A stretch of 64,000 nucleotides of DNA. It comes from Glandiceps talaboti (Eukaryota > Hemichordata > Enteropneusta > Spengelidae). The stretch is taken from NCBI RefSeq assembly GCF_964340395.1, contig NC_135571.1, positions 6,722,953 through 6,786,952 on the forward strand, read 5' to 3'. Below are positions 50,736 through 63,361 of the stretch, in pieces (the stretch's first letter is position 1; each line of letters begins with the position of its first letter). Below the pieces are notes generated by a model, which was given only the letters and a program-made list of their open reading frames with translations, was not told the origin of the DNA and did not search any database. The translations under genes were made by a program, and so were the position numbers.

Positions 50736-51700
50736 CCACCTACATCGTGATATAGACATCAATAGCTGACTATTAATCATGTGCGTAAACATGCGCCAAT
50801 GTCTGGTAAATATAACCCTGGGATAGGTATTAGACTTTACATGCAAAACTGAATTTTGATTAGAAATCAAAATGACTTTTAATGCATTCTTGACCTCTAG
50901 ATACTGGTGCCTGGAGGTGAAGACGTCATAAACATTTAATCTTAGCAGAGATTGCTTTAGGCAAAAAATCAAAAATTAAGCCTCAATTTGCTATCTAGTT
51001 TTTCATGAAAGTTAATACACATAATGGGGTGTGGGGGGTATTTGTTATATGCTTTTCTATATTTACTCCTCTGTTTAGGATTATATATTTTTCTTTCTTG
51101 TTTCTTTTAGTTTGTTGACGTTATAAACTTTTAATCTTAGGCAATGTTTTCAGCAAAAGAAAGCAAAAATTAAACGCAACGTTGCTATCCAGTTAATTTT
51201 CTATTTTCAATGGTAGTCAGTACATGTAACATGTGTGTATGTGGGGGTGGGTGGTGGGGTTTATAATATTTGCTACATACTATCCAATATTTTACTTTTC
51301 TGTCAAGGGTTTTATATTTTTCTTCTTTTTATCAAGTTTTTTTTTTTTTTTGCCAAAGAACTCTTTACATTGTTCTTAAACATTCTCACAAAGTTGAGCA
51401 TTAAATATAGTTTTCAAAACATTGCATGCAATTGTAACAATGTTTCAGTTTGATTATAATTTTTTATGGTTGAACCATTGAAATGTGAAAGTATATAGAT
51501 TATTCCTTTGTTTTCCTCTCATTGTCATAATATAAAAGTATACATTATTCATAAGTCGCTTATACCTTCAAAGTGTATCATTACATTTAGTTCTTATCAT
51601 TATGGGCTGAACGCATTTATTTCAATTGCCATGCAGTTTCCCGCAATTTCATATCACTAGCTTATCATTGAAAAATCTTTGTTGCTAATATTTCCATCAG
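50736..51700. other. Unique A+T-rich DNA, nothing recognised
   Basis: The pairs AATCTTAG-GCA and TTTTCTAT-TT recur at 50938 and 51132 and may mark a small duplication. A poly(T) run is at 51339-51351. Confidence 0.35.
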
Positions 51701-52235
51701 TTAAATACTTTGTTTGCCGTCCTTGAACTTCCCCAAAACCTACCAGGCAGACAGAGAAAAAAAGAAACACAGAAAAAAACAATGCTAGCATATAATGTCA
51801 AATCCACTTTTGTCTTGATTCCTTTTTGTTTGTATCTACTATCTACTACAATGGTGAAATATAAATGTCAAAGTCCAATTTCTGTTTGTCTTAAACAACT
51901 GTTTAGAAATATGTGTAATATGTGTAATAGGGAACTTGCTATGGGATTATCTGTGGTTACCTTTATACCTAACCTGGAGCTACTGATAAAATTAACCTCC
52001 CACAATTGTCAGGGTAACTATGAATTGATTATTTGTGGTTACAATGTATCAACATTGTTTACAATACTAATTGATTAGTATGTATTATCACATTTCCCAT
52101 GATGGAACATTCAAAAAGGCGGGTTTGCAAGTTCTCTATTGTTCTGAAGAAAGTTTGAGCAGAATGAAATGTGTTTGTTTTATCTAAATCTAGCGAAAAA
52201 ACTACCCGCACATGGACGGCAAACAAAGAAATTAA
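51701..52235 (+). mobile_element. 535-bp TIR element flanked by TTAA
   Basis: The left end (51701-51725) reads TTAAATACTTTGTTTGCCGT; the right end (52211-52235), reverse complemented, reads TTAATTTCTTTGTTTGCCGT. 22 of 25 terminal positions agree. TTAA is present at both outer edges. The right half (about 51940-52160) is shared with 29000-29560, where another element has inserted. A 122-codon frame inside begins at TTG, has no family match, and is probably chance, so I treat the element as non-autonomous. Confidence 0.8.
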
Positions 52236-52908
52236 TTGATGGCACCTGGTGCACTTTTACATAATACAAAGTCATCCTATCAGGCAAAGGAAAGATTCTT
52301 GTCTATCAGTCGTTATCAATTTTATTGATCCTTGTATCAGTAACATTTATTTCAAACACCATTAGAGATGAAAACAATGTTACCATACCTACATCAAATT
52401 AAATCACAGCTATAATAATATCTGTTTTCGCCTAGAACAACATTTGATGAGTTTGTAGACGAAACAGTAACCTATCTGAAAATATCGGTGACATTTCTGA
52501 GAAACAGAACAAACATTTTTTTGAAAGTGGCAAGACAGAACCATTTTTTCACGAGGCCCCTTTGACAGTGAATTACTGTAATTCACGTTTTTGTCTATTT
52601 ATCTTTCGAAAAAAGGGTAGTCTTTTGTGACATCAGAAATGGCACATGAAAATTTTTAAAAAAAATTGAAAGTGGACAATCATAAAAAATGCCTGTAGGC
52701 CCTTATGGCACTATTCCATTCAAATGGTAATGGTTGAATAAGATACAATCATCTTGTAATAACAAACAACGGAAAACCACCTGAAATCATCATTGCCTCA
52801 TCACATCATTCAAATTCTCCTAATACGTCTCGTATTTATAGTATTTTGCAAGGTCACGCTGTCATGGGATTGGTGAAGAACAAGTCACGAGGGATATACT
52901 CAATCACG
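52236..52908. other. Unique A+T-rich DNA, nothing recognised
   Basis: No exon could be supported. Confidence 0.35.
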
Positions 52909-53200
52909 ATAGCTTCCTGTATTTGTAATAAAACGATGTCCCTGTGTACAAACGTGTGTAGCGCTGTTAACTACATGTAGTGTACAAGTTATGTCATTTT
53001 ATCATTGTGGCCATCTTGTCCTCTAGCGAGGACTGAACCCTAAAAATGGATAAATATTCATAAATGTTGATAGTTCCTTGCATTTGTAACAATGATCCCT
53101 CTGTGCACTATCGTGTGTACTGCCCTTTTACCATTGCACGATTAAGTCAGTTTATTACATCATGGCGGCCATCTTGTCGTCTGCCGAGGACTAAACCTTT
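52909..53200 (+). repeat. Diverged two-unit tandem duplication, period about 160 bp
   Basis: GATAGCTTCCTGTATTTGTA, then CCCTGTGTAC, CGTGTGTA, TGGCCATCTTGTC and CGAGGACTGAACC recurs as GATAGTTCCTTGCATTTGTA, CCTCTGTGCAC, CGTGTGTA, GGCCATCTTGTC and CGAGGACTAAACC from 53069. Confidence 0.85.
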
Positions 53201-53697
53201 ACAAAGCATCTAGATGCTGTACCTGTTTGGCAGAATTATTCTATCAATTGGCAAGTCATAGATTGTAATCTTATCATAGATGTATTCAGTGTATTCAAAG
53301 ACCTATTTTCAGCAATTGTAAGTTAAATGTCACGTGTTAGATGACAAAGAAATGACGTGTTAGATGACAAAGTTAAACATCAATGTAGCCTGACTGTTCG
53401 AAAGGTAATGTGTAACAAAACAACTATCCATGCATATATTCATGCTTAAGGAGTCAATTACTTTCCCTTATTACTGTGAGATAGGATGTATCCCCATTCG
53501 TCTATAGCCTTGAGATATGTCTCCTGCCTCATGTATTCCCTCAACCAATATGCCTAGTAATTGACACCTAGGGCTCGTATTAGTATGGAATAGTTGTATT
53601 CCCATTAGCGTAATCGTAAACAATATCTTACCTCTTATAGTAAGAGATATAAAGACAAAGCAGTGATTTCCCGCTAAGAGGTTTGGAATCCGAAAAT

Positions 53698-53698
<1 letters not shown>
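53201..53698. other. Unique A+T-rich DNA, nothing recognised
   Basis: Contains a short exact repeat, GTGTTAGATGACAAAG, at about 53334 and 53358. No exon could be supported. Confidence 0.35.
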
Positions 53699-53761
<63 letters not shown>

Positions 53762-53846
53762 AACAAACAGACAGAGTCAGCCAAACAGACAGGCAGAGAA
53801 GAAGATGTACTGACACATACATACATACATACATACATACATACAT

Positions 53847-53877
<31 letters not shown>

Positions 53878-54032
53878 CAAACAAACAAACAAACAAACAA
53901 ACAAACAAACAAACAAACACACAAACAAACAAACAAACAAACAAACAAACAAACAAACAGACAGACAGACAGAGTCAGCCAAACAGACAGGCAGAGAAGA
54001 CGTACTGACACATACATACATACATACATACA

Positions 54033-54066
<34 letters not shown>

Positions 54067-54091
54067 CATACATACATACATACACATACAT

Positions 54092-54124
<33 letters not shown>

Positions 54125-54125
54125 A

Positions 54126-54168
<43 letters not shown>

Positions 54169-54170
54169 AA
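53699..54170 (+). repeat. Compound GACA/AAAC/CATA array with a duplicated spacer
   Basis: Order: GACA, AAAC, a 40-base unique spacer, CATA, GACA, AAAC, GACA, the same spacer, CATA, GACA. The spacer GAGTCAGCCAAACAGACAGG continuing to ACTGACACATAC occurs at about 53774 and 53971, so the array is a higher-order duplication of about 200 bp. Frames of up to 206 codons across it are simple repeat. Confidence 0.95.
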
Positions 54171-54214
54171 ATGTAAACCTTTATCAACGTGCCTTTCAGT
54201 TTCCGTCCAACAAA

Positions 54215-54332
54215 CATTATTCACCAATATTAGTATTTGTTCAGCCAACGAAAATACGAGTGACTAGTATTGCCAAAACCCGCACGTCACGAGTATTTTC
54301 CGGCTGAGTAAAGAGAAATAATTGGGGAATAA
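54215..54332 (+). mobile_element. Family P palindromic repeat, copy G
   Basis: Left arm CATTATTCACCAATATTAGT with GTTCAGCCAACGAAAATACG; right arm CACGTCACGAGTATTTTCCG with GCTGAGTAAAGAGAAATAAT and GGGGAATAAT. A full-length but diverged palindrome. Confidence 0.8.
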
Positions 54333-54861
54333 TATCAGTAAACGTCTGAAACGGGCTGAATAGTCACATTCAACGTACACTCTGTGGGACATGAATTTTA
54401 TAAATATCTACAATTCTAGTACTCTCAATGGACAGCAAATCGCTGTTGATGAGATTATGACAAGGCATATATTCTACTAGCTTCCTGTCATTAAAGAGCA
54501 TACTTGTGTAGTGTTATGCAGCTAGATTACACAGCATTTTAATCAAGATCGGCGTCAAAGGCAAAGCTTTTCATTGTCGACTTTTAGTTATTATTGACAG
54601 TTGTGATCATCTCTTTTATGTGAAATGAGAGTTTCATTTAATTCAGGAAATTACAAGTAGTGACTGCAAATTAAACTCAGATATTAATTTTAGACTGTGA
54701 ATTCCAAGTTCAGGAAATTGATACTGTGTATAATGTCAATATCGTCAGCCATGTTTGACGTCACGAGAGGTAAGGTAGAATCCTTCAGTGTGTTTTTATG
54801 AATAATTGGTGACGTGGTAGAAATGAGGAGAGAAGTCTTAGATTAAGTGAGGGGGGGGGGG
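54333..54861. other. Unique A+T-rich DNA, nothing recognised
   Basis: No exon could be supported. It ends in a run of G at about 54850-54862. Confidence 0.35.
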
Positions 54862-55310
54862 GAGTGAAACAACGAGGGAAAGGGGATAGAACCTTTTGTT
54901 CCAATACAGATGATTTGCAATGAGAAAAGGGTGGGAGGGGGAATGAGGGGAGAAGATTGAGATTATGACTAGGAGGGTAAAACAGCTAGGGAAGGGATAG
55001 AACTTTTGGTTCCGATGAGTAATGATACAGGTGATTTGCAATGAGAATGAAAGTGGGGAAAAAAGTTTAATTTGACGGCTAGGAGAGTGAAATGGGGGAG
55101 GGTGATTAGAACTTCTGCTCTGATGGTAGTGATGCAAATGATTTATAATAAGAGAGAGGGTGAGGTAATTAGGAGGGAGAGTAAAATGGAGGCGGACTAT
55201 GAGAGTGAAACAGCCAGAGAAAAAACTTGCTCCGCTGGGTAGAGATAAAGGTGATTTGTAAGGAGAAAGAGGGGAGGGAAATAGATTTAAATTGACCACT
55301 GGGAGAATTA
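54862..55310 (+). repeat. Purine-rich decayed tandem array, unit about 110-120 bp
   Basis: Four diverged units begin at about 54862, 54973, 55083 and 55203 with GGAGAGTGAAAC-like sequence, followed by GGG-A-AGGGATAGAAC, TTCCGATGA-TAATGATA and GGTGATTTGCAATGAGAA. The plus strand is strongly purine-rich. The minus strand is open for 153 codons (55299-54838), giving a Pro/Ser/Leu/His-rich product with no domain, which follows from the base bias. Confidence 0.75.
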
Positions 55311-55538
55311 AATAGCTATTGGTATAAATATAAGAAATGGTTAATAAGGAAACTCATCTTGTATGCACCTGGAATAATCTTATATTTAATAAGAAAAAAC
55401 GACCAAATATACATATCTTCGCACATCGCTACTATTCATTTGCATATCGATTTCAACTGTGATATGCATTCATTAAGCTTTTTGCCAGTTTTATCTTCCT
55501 TAAAGTACAAACCAATATATTGCTTTCACAAACCTACC
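55311..55538. other. Unique A+T-rich DNA downstream of a candidate 3' end
   Basis: If the minus-strand exons to the right are real, transcripts should end in the right part of this stretch. Confidence 0.3.
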
Positions 55539-55544
55539 TTTATT
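55539..55544 (-). terminator. Candidate poly(A) signal AATAAA
   Basis: On the minus strand AATAAA lies about 80 bases after the stop codon of the candidate exon 55622-55826, a normal spacing for an animal 3' end. Confidence 0.3.
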
Positions 55545-55621
55545 CGTCAATAATGAAAAGAATGCTTCCATATATATACCCGACATTATGTGTCTTAAAA
55601 CCTGACTACAGTGCGAAATTT

Positions 55622-55826
55622 CTATGAGAAACAGACGCCTCGATTTTTTATTGTGTCAATCAATCTCCGGTTTCTATGGAAGGTTTCACAAATCGAAGCT
55701 GTAGTAGGCTGTGAAAATTGACAAATTTTGTAGCTTTGTCCTACATAATTATTCCTGGTGTCAGTATTGAATACGGTTGAAATGCATGTCCATCCTGTCT
55801 GAGACGAACTTTGATGGCCATTCGAC
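55622..55826 (-). CDS. Candidate terminal exon, unidentified protein
   Basis: On the minus strand a possible acceptor (AATATAATATGTGCAG) ends at 55827. After it, one frame is open for 67 codons to TAG at 55624-55622: it starts Ser-Asn-Gly-His-Gln and holds Gly-Trp-Thr-Cys-Ile-Ser-Thr-Val-Phe and Ser-Ile-Cys-Glu-Thr-Phe. A second frame, the one in phase with the upstream candidate exon, is open for only 26 codons after the junction (through Met-Ala-Ile-Lys-Val-Arg-Leu-Arg-Gln-Asp-Gly) to a TAG near 55746. An AATAAA follows the longer frame. No family was recognised. Splice site, stop and poly(A) signal together are suggestive, but the phase conflict keeps confidence low. Confidence 0.3.
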
Positions 55827-56064
55827 TGCACATATTATATTAAAAGGTTCTCTCCGAGTGTTGGCTGATGAACACATTTGAATTTTTATTTCCGACTTTA
55901 CGTCAAAATATATTGTAAAATTCACTGTTATAAATAATAATCGAACACGCGGCCCGTATTGTGGTTATTTTAAAGTAACCTCCATTTACAAATTTAAAGA
56001 CAAACTATAGAAAGGCATTATGTATGCTAAGTGTTCACATCAATTGAAAAGCGGAAGGGCTTAC

Positions 56065-56246
56065 TTGAATGATACGCTGCTGGCCATTGGCTTACAAAAC
56101 CAAAGCAATGGGAGCAGTGAGTGCATCTCAACAAATAGTAACGCTTGTTCTTTAGGCATAATTGGACATTTGCAACGCGGATTTGAAAGCATGGGATAAT
56201 TTACGACTCGGGCTGCATTAAGGGTATTGCATTCAGGGACGTGGTT
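56065..56246 (-). CDS. Candidate internal exon upstream of 55622-55826
   Basis: On the minus strand the block lies between an acceptor (CCGTTTAAATGTTGCAG) and a donor (ATTCAA then GTAAGCCC). Only one of three frames is open across all 182 bases: it starts Asn-His-Val-Pro-Glu-Cys, contains Cys-Lys-Cys-Pro-Ile-Met-Pro-Lys-Glu-Gln and a hydrophobic Leu-Leu-Pro-Leu-Leu-Trp-Phe. G+C is raised. The intron to the next candidate exon would be 238 bp. The plus strand also has a 59-codon ATG-started frame here (from about 56019 to 56198) with a donor-like GCAGTGAGTG inside, so the strand is not settled. No family recognised. Confidence 0.27.
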
Positions 56247-58155
<1,909 letters not shown>

Positions 58156-58216
58156 GATAGCTCTCCAAGGTGATCTAGCATTCTACTTGGCGAAAGAAGA
58201 ATGAAACTCTATGTAT

Positions 58217-58235
58217 ATATATATATATATATATA
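58217..58235. repeat. Short (TA)n tract
   Basis: About ten TA units between the palindrome and the TA-flanked module. Confidence 0.9.
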
Positions 58236-58423
<188 letters not shown>

Positions 58424-58622
58424 AAATAAAGCTATAAGAAATTTAAGCAGTAACCTGAGTATTACCTTTCATTCGAAAACCTATGTATATATGCTTATAT
58501 CGTTGATGTCTCATTCTTTTAATCTCAAACGTGACCATTGTTTTCCCATTAACTTATCTGAACATACCATATATAGACAAGAAGCAGCTGCGGCTGTTCT
58601 TGTAGTAGGAGTAGGTTAATCT

Positions 58623-58636
58623 GTTACCATGGTAAC
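58623..58636. promoter_or_regulatory. Perfectly palindromic X-box-like 14-mer
   Basis: GTTACCATGGTAAC is a full palindrome matching the RFX transcription-factor X-box consensus, known mainly from ciliary gene promoters. No promoter was recognised beside it, so function is unproven. Confidence 0.3.
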
Positions 58637-58689
58637 CATCCCGATTCCTTATTTTTAAAGTTCAAATTTGAGTACCATTCAATACAATG

Positions 58690-58885
58690 TAATGCAGTAC
58701 AGTACAGTACAGTAAAGTACAGTACAGTATAGTATAATGAATAAAGTATACTATAAAATATAATATAATATATAATATATTAAAATATGTAATATATTAT
58801 AACATAACATAACATAACATAACATAACATAACATAACATAACATAACATGATATAATATAATATAATATAATACAATATAATAT
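58690..58885. repeat. (CAGTA)n, (ATAAC)n and (ATAAT)n pentamer repeats
   Basis: Imperfect CAGTA units are followed by A+T pentamers and about ten perfect ATAAC units near 58800-58850. Confidence 0.93.
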
Positions 58886-59529
58886 ATAATATGATGGCAT
58901 ATACCAGATATAATAATACAGTTGGACAGGACTCATTCCAAGCTTTCTTAACGTAAGAGGCTTTTCACTATCATCTTTACTTAGCTGTTCATTGCATTAG
59001 TTGTATTAACAAGTTGAAGTTCTAGCTAGCACTCAATCAGGGTGAATTGTACTGATCCGTAGAAAGGTTTGCTCTAATTATATTTGCTCCACTACAATGA
59101 CATTGTCATCACATGATGTTAATCGGATATCGCGAATGGAAATCCAACCTTACATAGTCCCAGATGATAGACACAGATAACATTATGTGCATTGTGAGTA
59201 TATACAGTACCAAGAAATCTTATTTAACTTGCTAGCAATGGCATACTTCAGCGATGAATGTCCTTTGTGTATCCACTTATTTTTTCTGAAAACTTAACTG
59301 AACTGCTTAATCGTGCGTTTTTTTCCAATTCTCTATGAAGTTCAATATTTTGACCAAATTATGACGTTAGGATGTTTGCGACAAGTCTGCTGGGTTTAAT
59401 AATTCAATTACCAGTGTAGATAAGTACGTCGACGTCTCTACAACTACTTATACAATTGACATGGAAGAGGAGCACGCAAGGATAAAGTGGCGAAACTGAT
59501 ATACCTGCTGCTGTACGTGTCGGGTCGGT
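58886..59529. other. Unique A+T-rich DNA, nothing recognised
   Basis: No exon could be supported. Confidence 0.35.
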
Positions 59530-59602
59530 CATACATACATACATACATACATACATACATACATACATACATACATACATACATACATACATACATACAT
59601 AC
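59530..59602. repeat. (CATA)n microsatellite
   Basis: About 18 CATA units immediately left of the dispersed repeat copy. Confidence 0.96.
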
Positions 59603-60420
59603 AACTCATTTAAAGACACCAGTGCATTTCATTTGCTTGAATGATGGGAGCCAAGGAAAGGCTACGCACAAGGATAAAATTATGTAATAGTAATACAACT
59701 GACACAAAAACAACAGCGGGTGCTTTTGATGTAGGTTTACACTTTGCTTTTATCAGTTTGTTTATATATGAGGAAGATATAATGCAACAATAACAGTGAG
59801 ACTTATTCGTTATAATGTGTAGTGTTCTATCAGTAAACAGGGTTATGGGATCCGGTATTTATACTCCGATATGTTACCGACACTATTCATATTGTATGTC
59901 TTTGCATAAAACTTGTCTCATTCCTGCACATACTACAACCAAGTAAACGCACTGGCGATTTTTCTTGGGTTGTGCATACATACATACATACATACATACA
60001 TACATACATACATACATACATACATACATACATACATACATACACACACAATGTGCGTGTATGTGTGTGCATGCATGCGTGTGTACATTATTCATGTACT
60101 CGGTTATGTGTTTAAAAATCAACTGACCTTTACTTGGAAGTGTGTTTACCAAGGAAAAGTACTCTGACATATGATAATTCTTTAAGTGTGTATTCTTATT
60201 CCAGTATAAGTAGGTAAAGATCATCTACCTGAGATTGATTGATTTAGTGAACAGTGGGACATGTGCCTTAAGGGTATTGATGGGTGGGGGATGTAGGAAT
60301 TGATTCTGCATAGAGTAGTATATATGTGTAACAACAAATCTTACTAATGAAAGCCTATTAATAGAAAATCAGCAGTATCATTTTGAGAGCAGATTGCATA
60401 ATTACTCGTTGATGCATTGA
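59603..60420 (+). repeat. Diverged dispersed repeat, copy 2 (first copy 121-1030)
   Basis: Collinear blocks match 121-1030: ACAACT near the start, TTTGCTTGAATGA, AACAACAGCGGG, CAGTAAACAGGGTTATG, CGACACTA, TTTGCATAAAACTTGTCTCA, then, after a CATA insertion, TATATGTGTAACA and AATGAAAGCC. A (CATA)n array (59976-60045) lies inside this copy only. Confidence 0.65.
59976..60062. repeat. (CATA)n then (CA)/(TG)n microsatellite inside copy 2
   Basis: About 17 CATA units then short CA and TG-rich sequence. Confidence 0.95.
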
Positions 60421-61326
60421 TCCTAATGCTAGCAATATACCTTTAAGTCAGAAGTCAATACTTGAGAAAGATTCGTTAACAGAGAAAAAGAGTGGACAAA
60501 GTACTGGGTTACACACACAGGCCTTGCAGATAAAACATAAATATTGTTTTCTGGTCACGTACACGGAATGTACTCTGGAATGAATGTCCTCCACACACTA
60601 GCATTCACATCATAGCTTTCAACAGCTTATTGCTATAAACTGTTAATGTTCATTAATTGATGAGTTGATTACTCGTGTGTTATTGTGTCTAATCTGGTTT
60701 TAGAGAGTTGCTATTGCATTTATGTATATCACTCTGTTAATAGCTCATGTTCGACTTCGAGATTTGCATATCAATGAATTTAATGGTATATAAAGTGGTG
60801 ATTATGTACGACTTTCAACAAAATCAGGACATGTTTCCGAATTACAAGAAACTTAAATATATTGCTTGTATCTATCCATACAATAGCACACTCTGAATGG
60901 CAGTTTCATAGAACTCTCCGTGTACGACCATCTCAAAGCCATTTGGTACTTGGGTAGATTCTTTTCTTTTTCTTTTTATATTAGTATAGAAAACACTTCC
61001 CTGTACAGTTTACAATGCTTAACCTTCAATTTGGTTAAGATACTCTTAAAGTGCCCTAAGTTGTTTTAAAATAGTTATTTGCTGTCTTGTCCAATGATGT
61101 TTATCCCTCGACTATGTAAATGGCAGCTACAAGTTACTTCGAGTATGGTACATTGCACCTTAGCCTCATCATTTAGCACACACAAAATAAAACATGTTTT
61201 TGTACAAGAAGTTGTTGGTGATCTATTGACATAGTGATAGAAGTTACTCTTTGCGACTTAACGAATCGTTACTGGTGTATCCATCTAAGCGATGAAACAT
61301 ACCCCCAGGTGTGCCTGTTTACGATT
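60421..61326. other. Unique A+T-rich DNA, nothing recognised
   Basis: If the exon at 61509 is spliced, this is intron sequence on the minus strand. No further exon was recognised. Confidence 0.3.
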
Positions 61327-61509
61327 TTAAGTATTTTCTTGCTCATATAAAGTAGTTTTCCTGTTTACTGATAATACTTCTAGAGCCCGTACAATATCGA
61401 CATCTGTCATTTCAGGAGCCATGTTGAAATACTTTCGCACATCCAAAATATCAACACTTAAGCCAACAATAACTAATTGTAGTGCGAAGAATAATACATA
61501 TGAAGACAT
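61327..61509 (-). CDS. Candidate small secreted protein or first coding exon with signal peptide
   Basis: From ATG at 61509, with A at position -3, the minus strand is open for 60 codons to TAA at 61329-61327. The first 19 residues, Met-Ser-Ser-Tyr-Val-Leu-Phe-Phe-Ala-Leu-Gln-Leu-Val-Ile-Val-Gly-Leu-Ser-Val, form a textbook secretory signal. The rest includes Asp-Val-Arg-Lys-Tyr-Phe and an amphipathic Asp-Ile-Val-Arg-Ala-Leu-Glu-Val-Leu. A GTAAAC site after Val-Leu-Ser could be a donor, so the exon may end at about 61360 and the reading continue elsewhere. A TATA box lies 82-88 bases upstream. No AATAAA was seen soon after the stop, which favours splicing. An in-frame TTG further upstream would break the signal-first layout, so I chose the ATG. 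No family recognised. Confidence 0.42.
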   Translation of the reverse strand: MSSYVLFFALQLVIVGLSVDILDVRKYFNMAPEMTDVDIVRALEVLSVNRKTTLYEQENT

Positions 61510-61590
61510 GCTATCAGCTCCATTTCTTTCTTTCAACTGTAATACTATTTACATCCTTTGGGCAGTCAGCAATCTGACGCCATGTTAGCT

Positions 61591-61597
61591 CTTTATA
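61591..61597 (-). promoter_or_regulatory. Candidate TATA box for the 61509 start
   Basis: On the minus strand GTATAAAGAG is centred about 85 bases before the ATG. A start site about 30 bases on would leave a 5' untranslated region of about 55 bases. Confidence 0.4.
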
Positions 61598-62327
61598 CTT
61601 CGGGCTGTTGCCAAAATCAATTAATATTGAACAGAAATCCATTTATCGTGAAGCGATTTTGTCTCCATATAGTAAAAATCGTTCTTCGAATGGTGTTAGT
61701 GGTTTATAACACAGCTAGCTAGACATGCTGTATAATAGCGTTACCCTGTGTAGTATTGATATGTTATTGATCTTTGCTATCACTTGTTCTTTGAAAAATA
61801 GTGTAAGATATGAAATCTCACCGGCTGCTGTCCAGACAGTCATATATCATATTCATACCATTTCTATTAATATTATAAATATTCATAACTGATTAATGTT
61901 CCCGTTGTCATTTCTGAAGAAAATGATGGATGGTCGTCAAACATATCATGCATATATGCTATCTAATCAAACCAGATACATACTTCACACACTTTGCTAG
62001 GGTTATGTGTTCGCAAAAAGTACATATTAGTATCATCGAACTAAAAATCAATAGCTAAGACTTCAATGACGTCACGACATCTGTTGGAGATGATACATAT
62101 GATGTCAAAGGTCATTCCTGAAAGAATTCTTGATAACATCGATCATACTAAGGTTGCGGTAAGTAGGAAAAACTGCAATCTTAATTTTGATGCACTTTGT
62201 ACGTATAATTCTTCAGATTGCAACTCCACTAAATAATGCTTGAGATGGGTTAGGCTTGAAACTACAAGTCCAGTCTTCGGCATTTAACTCCCTTGCCATT
62301 TTACAAGATACAAGTGCGATTATCTTC

Positions 62328-62329
<2 letters not shown>
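61598..62329. other. Unique A+T-rich DNA, nothing recognised
   Basis: No exon could be supported. It would contain the upstream region of the candidate minus-strand gene. Confidence 0.35.

Positions 62330-62420
<91 letters not shown>
62330..62420. repeat. (TA)n microsatellite
   Basis: About 90 bases of TA, 22 bases from the left end of MITE copy 2. Confidence 0.97.
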
Positions 62421-62422
<2 letters not shown>

Positions 62423-62442
62423 CATTGTCCTTTTTTTGTGTT

Positions 62443-62788
62443 AGTCCTAACAAAAAAATTGTGTAGTTCCGATATTTATCTTATTTGTTTAGATTTTTAT
62501 TTTTTCATATGTGAGTGTCTAGTTCAAGTAGTTCTGGTTTCCGTTGCTTTCCATATGGTCTATGTGTTATTGGTTTCTTTTCATCAGATTACAGCCATTA
62601 CAGATTGGAAGAACAGTTTTTATATTGTATTTTTAAGTTGATATCAGTTTCCGCAACCACTATTTCTGGCGAGACTTTACGATTTTCACGATTGTATTAT
62701 TTTTTCGAATACACAAACAAAAATTTATCGTCGGCGTGAAAAACAAGGTTAGGGTCGAGTAACCGGAACCAACCATTTTTTTAGGCCT
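62443..62788 (+). mobile_element. MITE with imperfect ~30-bp TIRs (copy 2)
   Basis: Left end AGTCCTAACAAAAAAATTGT then GTAGTTCCGATA; right end, reverse complemented, AGGCCTAAAAAAATGGTTGG then TTCCGGTTAC. The whole element is collinear with 29121-29485 in the opposite orientation. Short frames inside are not kept between copies. Confidence 0.85.
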
Positions 62789-63355
62789 TACCAGCCGATC
62801 TAAAGTTTACATTCATGAATTATATGAATCATGAACAGTATCAATATAAAACGTTGCTCTTTCCATCAAACCATACGTCTGTAGAGTACAATCCACCTTA
62901 TATGATTATAGTAAAGAGCCACCAAGGACAAAACACCAACGCTTTTTGATGTACCACCTTTAGCCTAAGGTCATCATACACAGACTGTTTACATATTAGC
63001 GCGTAATTCCTTAATTTTAATCAATTACAAAGCATAGCAGTGACGATTACTGCTAAAGCCTTGTGACTCGAATTAACGTAAATAACATAAGGTGATGTCT
63101 ACCTAATACAAATCCTGCTTGTGATCAGGTGGGCGCTACCCGCCCAATTAGATCCCTAGAGTAGTTGATGAAACGTTCTGATAGTCCCTGAAAACAAGGT
63201 GATTCCATAATCTGCGTATTAGGTCAATGACCCTGAAGACATACGCAGATATAATGTGTTTGGCAAGACTAATGGCCTACTTAGTCAAGAGCGTGATTTC
63301 CACCTCTTTACAAACACAACATTTGTACTTCATTGCAAATATTTGACCATCATAT
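62789..63355. other. Unique DNA, nothing recognised
   Basis: A small GGGCG/CGCCC inverted stretch is at 63132-63147. No exon could be supported. Confidence 0.3.
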
Positions 63356-63361
63356 TTTATT
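63356..63361 (-). terminator. Candidate poly(A) signal AATAAA for the right-edge gene
   Basis: On the minus strand this is the AATAAA about 465 bases after the stop codon at 63827-63825. The spacing is ordinary for an animal 3' untranslated region; nothing else ties it to the gene. Confidence 0.25.

Noticed and set aside
51710-52078. 122-codon frame inside the 535-bp TIR element, considered as a transposase
   Set aside because: It starts at TTG, is far too short for a transposase, and shows no DDE-type motif.
53628-54307. Frames of 137-206 codons over the GACA/AAAC/CATA array, the longest in the window
   Set aside because: Pure simple-repeat translation, open on both strands and in several frames at once.
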